A stretch of DNA of 24,503 bases from Treponema sp. GTDB taxonomy: Bacteria; Spirochaetota; Spirochaetia; Treponematales; Breznakiellaceae. The stretch lies in the NCBI GenBank assembly GCA_031275035.1, contig JAISPH010000210.1, positions 1 to 24,503 of the forward strand, written 5' to 3'. The notes below the pieces were generated by a model that saw only the letters and a program-made list of their open reading frames with translations, was not told where the DNA came from and made no database searches. The position numbers and the translations under genes are program-made. How positions within the stretch are numbered: position 1 is the stretch's first letter; each line of letters starts with the position of its first letter. This document shows positions 22,296 through 24,503 of the stretch, in pieces.

Positions 22296-22790
22296 CTAGG
22301 CCTTTTTCCGCTTTTCCAGCTTGGCCAGGATCCGGTTCCGCCTGGGCCCGGACAGGCGGTCAATAAAAAGGATACCCTCCAGGTGATCATATTCATGCTG
22401 AATGATCCTGGCCAGCAGCCCCCCCGCATCCAGCGTGAAGGGCCGGCCCTTTTCGTTCCAGGCCTGTATCCGTATGGCGGAAGGCCGGACAACTTCGGCC
22501 CAGACACCGGGAACTGAAAGGCAACCCTCCTCATATTTTACCATATCCTGGGAGGTCTCTATGATGGAGGGGTTGATAAATACCCGGGGGACATCCCCCT
22601 CGGCATGGATCACAAAGATCCGCTTTGAAAGGCCAATCTGGGGCCCCGCGAGGCCGACCCCTTTCCCCTGATGCATGGCCTCAATCATCTCCGCGGCCAG
22701 CTTAACGTACTCCGGGCCGATACGGCCCACCGGTTCCGCTTTTACCCTCAGCAGTTCATTCCCGACAGTAAGAATTTCCCCAATACCCAT
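22296..22790 (-). CDS. def: peptide deformylase
   Basis: The 164-aa metalloenzyme removes the N-formyl group from new proteins. It has all three motifs: GVGLAGPQIG (44-53), EGCLS (88-92) with the metal-binding Cys90, and HEYDH (132-136). Start at ATG 22790 is preferred: it gives the common N-terminus MGIGEILTVG and normal length. The longer open frame to 22931 contains Pro/Gly-rich text that does not resemble the family. A -10 element ends 9 bp upstream (22800), so the predicted mRNA begins almost at the ATG and no ribosome site precedes it. It heads the minus-strand gene run to 15178. Confidence 0.93.
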   Translation of the reverse strand: MGIGEILTVGNELLRVKAEPVGRIGPEYVKLAAEMIEAMHQGKGVGLAGPQIGLSKRIFVIHAEGDVPRVFINPSIIETSQDMVKYEEGCLSVPGVWAEVVRPSAIRIQAWNEKGRPFTLDAGGLLARIIQHEYDHLEGILFIDRLSGPRRNRILAKLEKRKKA

Positions 22791-22799
22791 ACTTAGCAT

Positions 22800-22828
22800 A
22801 CTATACAGGAAAAAGCGTTTCGGAACAA
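22800..22828 (-). promoter_or_regulatory. candidate promoter of the def-fmt-aroDE gene run
   Basis: On the minus strand TTGTTC (22828-22823) and TATAGT (22805-22800) are separated by exactly 17 bp. The -10 matches five of six bases, the -35 only three. The predicted transcript start, about 22793, is only a few bases before the def ATG at 22790. Confidence 0.5.
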
Positions 22829-22901
22829 TGTCCGTACCGGCGGCATCCATGCCGGCGCGCCAAATGCCTGCATTGACCCCTGCCAACCGTCCCCTGCCCG
22901 G

Positions 22902-22963
22902 TATAGGGGCGTAATTCGTATATATCGCCACCTCAGCACTTATAGGCGTACTGCGTATATATC
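22902..22963. repeat. two direct repeats TATAGG..CGTA..CGTATATATC upstream of def
   Basis: Copy one (22902-22926) and copy two (22941-22963) share TATAGG, CGTA and CGTATATATC, separated by 14 bp; copy one has two extra G bases. They begin about 75 bp upstream of the def -35, on the far side from the gene. They could be binding sites for a regulator or the ends of a mobile element. Confidence 0.6.
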
Positions 22964-23017
22964 ACACCAGACCCGTCCCAAACCCGCCGGTAAACGCCTC
23001 AAATATCCCTGAACAAT

Positions 23018-23044
23018 AATGACATTTTAACAAGAAATGTCATT
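23018..23044. repeat. perfect 10-bp inverted repeat in AT-rich DNA
   Basis: AATGACATTT (23018-23027) and AAATGTCATT (23035-23044) are perfect complements around a 7-nt spacer. A palindromic operator or a weak hairpin is possible. It sits near the border between core genes and mobile DNA. Confidence 0.6.
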
Positions 23045-23159
23045 TTCTGGCTTTCCTCCGATTTTTTAATTTTGAAGGATACCACTAAATGATAGAGCTG
23101 AAACGGCGGCGCCGGAAAAACAGTCAAAGGATTCCGTATATGGAAAACAAAAAAATGAA

Positions 23160-24051
23160 TTGACGATGGCCAATGACGGTTGTTATTCATATTACATGAA
23201 TAGCAGTGTCAGCGGGTTCATTTATGAGAGCAAACAAAAACTGCTGGAAAGTCCCGAACTTCAAAAACGGATTCTGGAAGCAGCGTCTTTTCTCGAAATG
23301 GTGGAGAATCACCAGCACAATTACAAAGTCAGCATTATAAATCTGGAAAGGGAGCTGGAAGGATTTTATAACAATATCAATTTTACAAACGTTACAAAAA
23401 AATTATACCGAAGATGGTTACAACATTTTCTTTCATGGTGTAACGCCAATAAAATAGATTGCCTGAAACTTATCAGGGAAGAGGCGGGAAAATATATAAA
23501 ATATTTAAGCACTGAAGAATACAAACCGGGAAAAAGATATTCCACCGGAAGTATCAATTCAATAGTTATGTGTGTGCTCATTCTACAGGGAATTAAAAGA
23601 ACGAAATCCATTTACCATAACGATTAATCCGTTTCACAAGTTAAAACTTCCGAGAATAAAACCGGAACGGCGGAAAGATAAGATTACTGATAAAGATATA
23701 CAAACATTAAAAAAAGAATTTAAAAGAATAGGGTGGGAAGATATTGTTTGCGCCATTGATATATTTTGAAACTATGGATATGGATTAGGAATCTTTGAAA
23801 AAATGGAACTTGACAAGATAGGAAACTTTACGGCTGAAAGTAAATGTCAGGATATTGAGAGGAAGTCTACAACGGAAGAAACGAAAAGAATATTTAAAAT
23901 GGGATTATTGGAGTTACGAAAGTGTACGATACAAAATATCATTTTGAAGTACACCGAAAAACTGTTTAAAAAGGGGAAAATCGGTTGTCCCTTTTCAGCA
24001 CATGATTTACGGTACTATCACATAACAAAATACCAGGAGCGAAAAAAATAA
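23160..24051 (+). pseudogene. decayed tyrosine recombinase (XerC/D-like integrase)
   Basis: Three consecutive frames together read as one recombinase. Frame 1 (from 23160) gives a core-binding domain (KKLYRRWLQHFLSWCNANK ... STGSINSIV). Frame 2 (23572-23769) continues with NPFHKLKLPRIKPERRKDKITD. It stops at TGA 23767-23769 where deleting one T would restore IFETM. Frame 3 (to 24051) has MELDKIG and the box SAHDLRYYHI, equivalent to HxLRH of the catalytic site. The first catalytic Arg and the Tyr nucleophile region are missing or scrambled, so the gene is dead. It is of a different branch from the integrase at 983-2071. Codon use is AT-rich compared with the core genes. Confidence 0.8.
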
Positions 24052-24299
24052 TAAATCTTTCGAGAAGGTTTCACAAGAGGCTAGAAACCACTATGGGATA
24101 TTATGATGATTAGACAGGGTTAAAATGATGTAAAAATAGAATAAATAGGGTTTTCAACCATAAGATATATAAAAGGAGATTTTTAAATATATAGTTGGAA
24201 ACTATTTACGGAAAAACAGATAAAGGAACATCTGATTGATGTGTTAATGGAAGAAATATCAGAATAAGATTTATGGAAAGTTGAATGAAAAGTCAACAA
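24052..24299. other. AT-rich stretch without a supported gene
   Basis: Nothing recognisable is coded here. The sequence is strongly AT-rich with several short purine-rich tracts (AAAGGAGAT near 24171) that have no following open frame of useful length. It is probably remnant mobile DNA between the recombinase pseudogene and the hairpin group. Confidence 0.5.
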
Positions 24300-24318
24300 C
24301 CACCACCAAAGGTGGTGG
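24300..24318. repeat. triloop hairpin CCACCACC-AAA-GGTGGTGG
   Basis: An 8-bp perfect stem closes an AAA loop. Stems of this form with a short AAA loop are typical of the right ends of IS200/IS605 elements. It is the first of three similar hairpins at the right edge. Confidence 0.65.
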
Positions 24319-24328
24319 CTTGAATGGT

Positions 24329-24345
24329 GGCCCCTGAAAGGGGCC
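24329..24345. repeat. hairpin GGCCCC-TGAAA-GGGGCC
   Basis: A 6-bp G/C stem closes a 5-nt loop, 10 bp after the previous hairpin. The spacing and style suggest that both belong to one element end. Confidence 0.6.
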
Positions 24346-24488
24346 TTGAAACCTTCCTACTTTTCTTAATTACCGTCATTCCTTGCAACAAATTTTGCGT
24401 TGTTTCCATCCGTCTTTTTTTCAAAATAATTGCTACTATCCCCTGCCCTACCTTCTTGCTTTTCTTACGGTATAACCATCAGTACATG

Positions 24489-24503
24489 ACCACCGCCAAA
24501 GGC
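24489..24503. repeat. partial triloop hairpin at the right edge
   Basis: ACCACCGCC-AAA-GGC is cut by the window end. The next bases would be expected to be GGTGGT if it is a full hairpin like that at 24300. The distance to the earlier hairpins (about 145 bp) suggests a small non-coding, IS-related unit. Confidence 0.45.

Larger units (their letters stand above)
22829..23159. other. gene-free stretch between def and the recombinase pseudogene
   Basis: No coding region is supported in these 331 bases. They hold the CGTATATATC direct repeats (22902-22963), the AATGACATTT inverted repeat (23018-23044) and the transition from GC-rich core to AT-rich mobile DNA. Confidence 0.6.

Noticed and set aside
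1..24503. CRISPR array, toxin-antitoxin pair or known defence operon
   Set aside because: No regularly spaced repeats of array type were seen, and no complete defence or toxin gene was recognised on either strand.

Overview
The window looks like a GC-rich spirochaete chromosome, most probably a Treponema-like host-associated lineage. This is inference from gene families: an AroD-AroE fusion, a stand-alone PASTA membrane protein, a ParE/lipoprotein/ParC cluster, and a regulator with XRE and cupin domains paired with an acyl-CoA synthetase. There is no rRNA or other marker gene to settle it.

Layout. Positions 1-3350 are a mobile, partly decayed region. It holds the start of an IS200-type transposase leaving the left edge, a second complete IS200-type element flanked by identical 16-nt palindromes, a tyrosine recombinase that this element may have interrupted, two phage-like cysteine-rich proteins and a small HTH-like protein. 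Positions 3394-5511 hold a response regulator/diguanylate cyclase, a divergent DUF3298-type lipoprotein and a short conserved-looking protein. Positions 5531-11333 are a minus-strand cluster: coiled-coil protein, ParE, lipoprotein, ParC. A divergent EF-G-like GTPase (11519-13603) meets citrate synthase (13679-15019, minus) tail to tail. Positions 15178-22790 are one long, tightly packed minus-strand gene run: def, fmt, PASTA protein, small exported protein, aroDE, rpiA, XRE-cupin regulator, acyl-CoA synthetase. It has a candidate promoter at its head and a perfect 13-bp stem hairpin at its end. From about 22800 to the right edge the DNA becomes AT-rich again, with direct repeats, an inverted repeat, a frameshifted tyrosine recombinase pseudogene and a group of triloop hairpins like IS200/IS605 ends.

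How the genes fit together. The core is housekeeping: type II topoisomerase (decatenation), translation (EF-G-like factor, formyl-Met-tRNA synthesis and deformylation), the shikimate pathway, the pentose phosphate pathway and acyl-CoA/citrate metabolism. Conserved genes are bracketed on both sides by recombinase and IS200-type debris. I did not find a clear defence system, CRISPR array, tRNA or rRNA gene. The best unusual points are an AT-hook-like N-terminal extension on ParE, a lipoprotein gene inside the topoisomerase cluster, the possible leaderless def transcript with upstream direct repeats, and the palindrome-flanked IS200 insertion.
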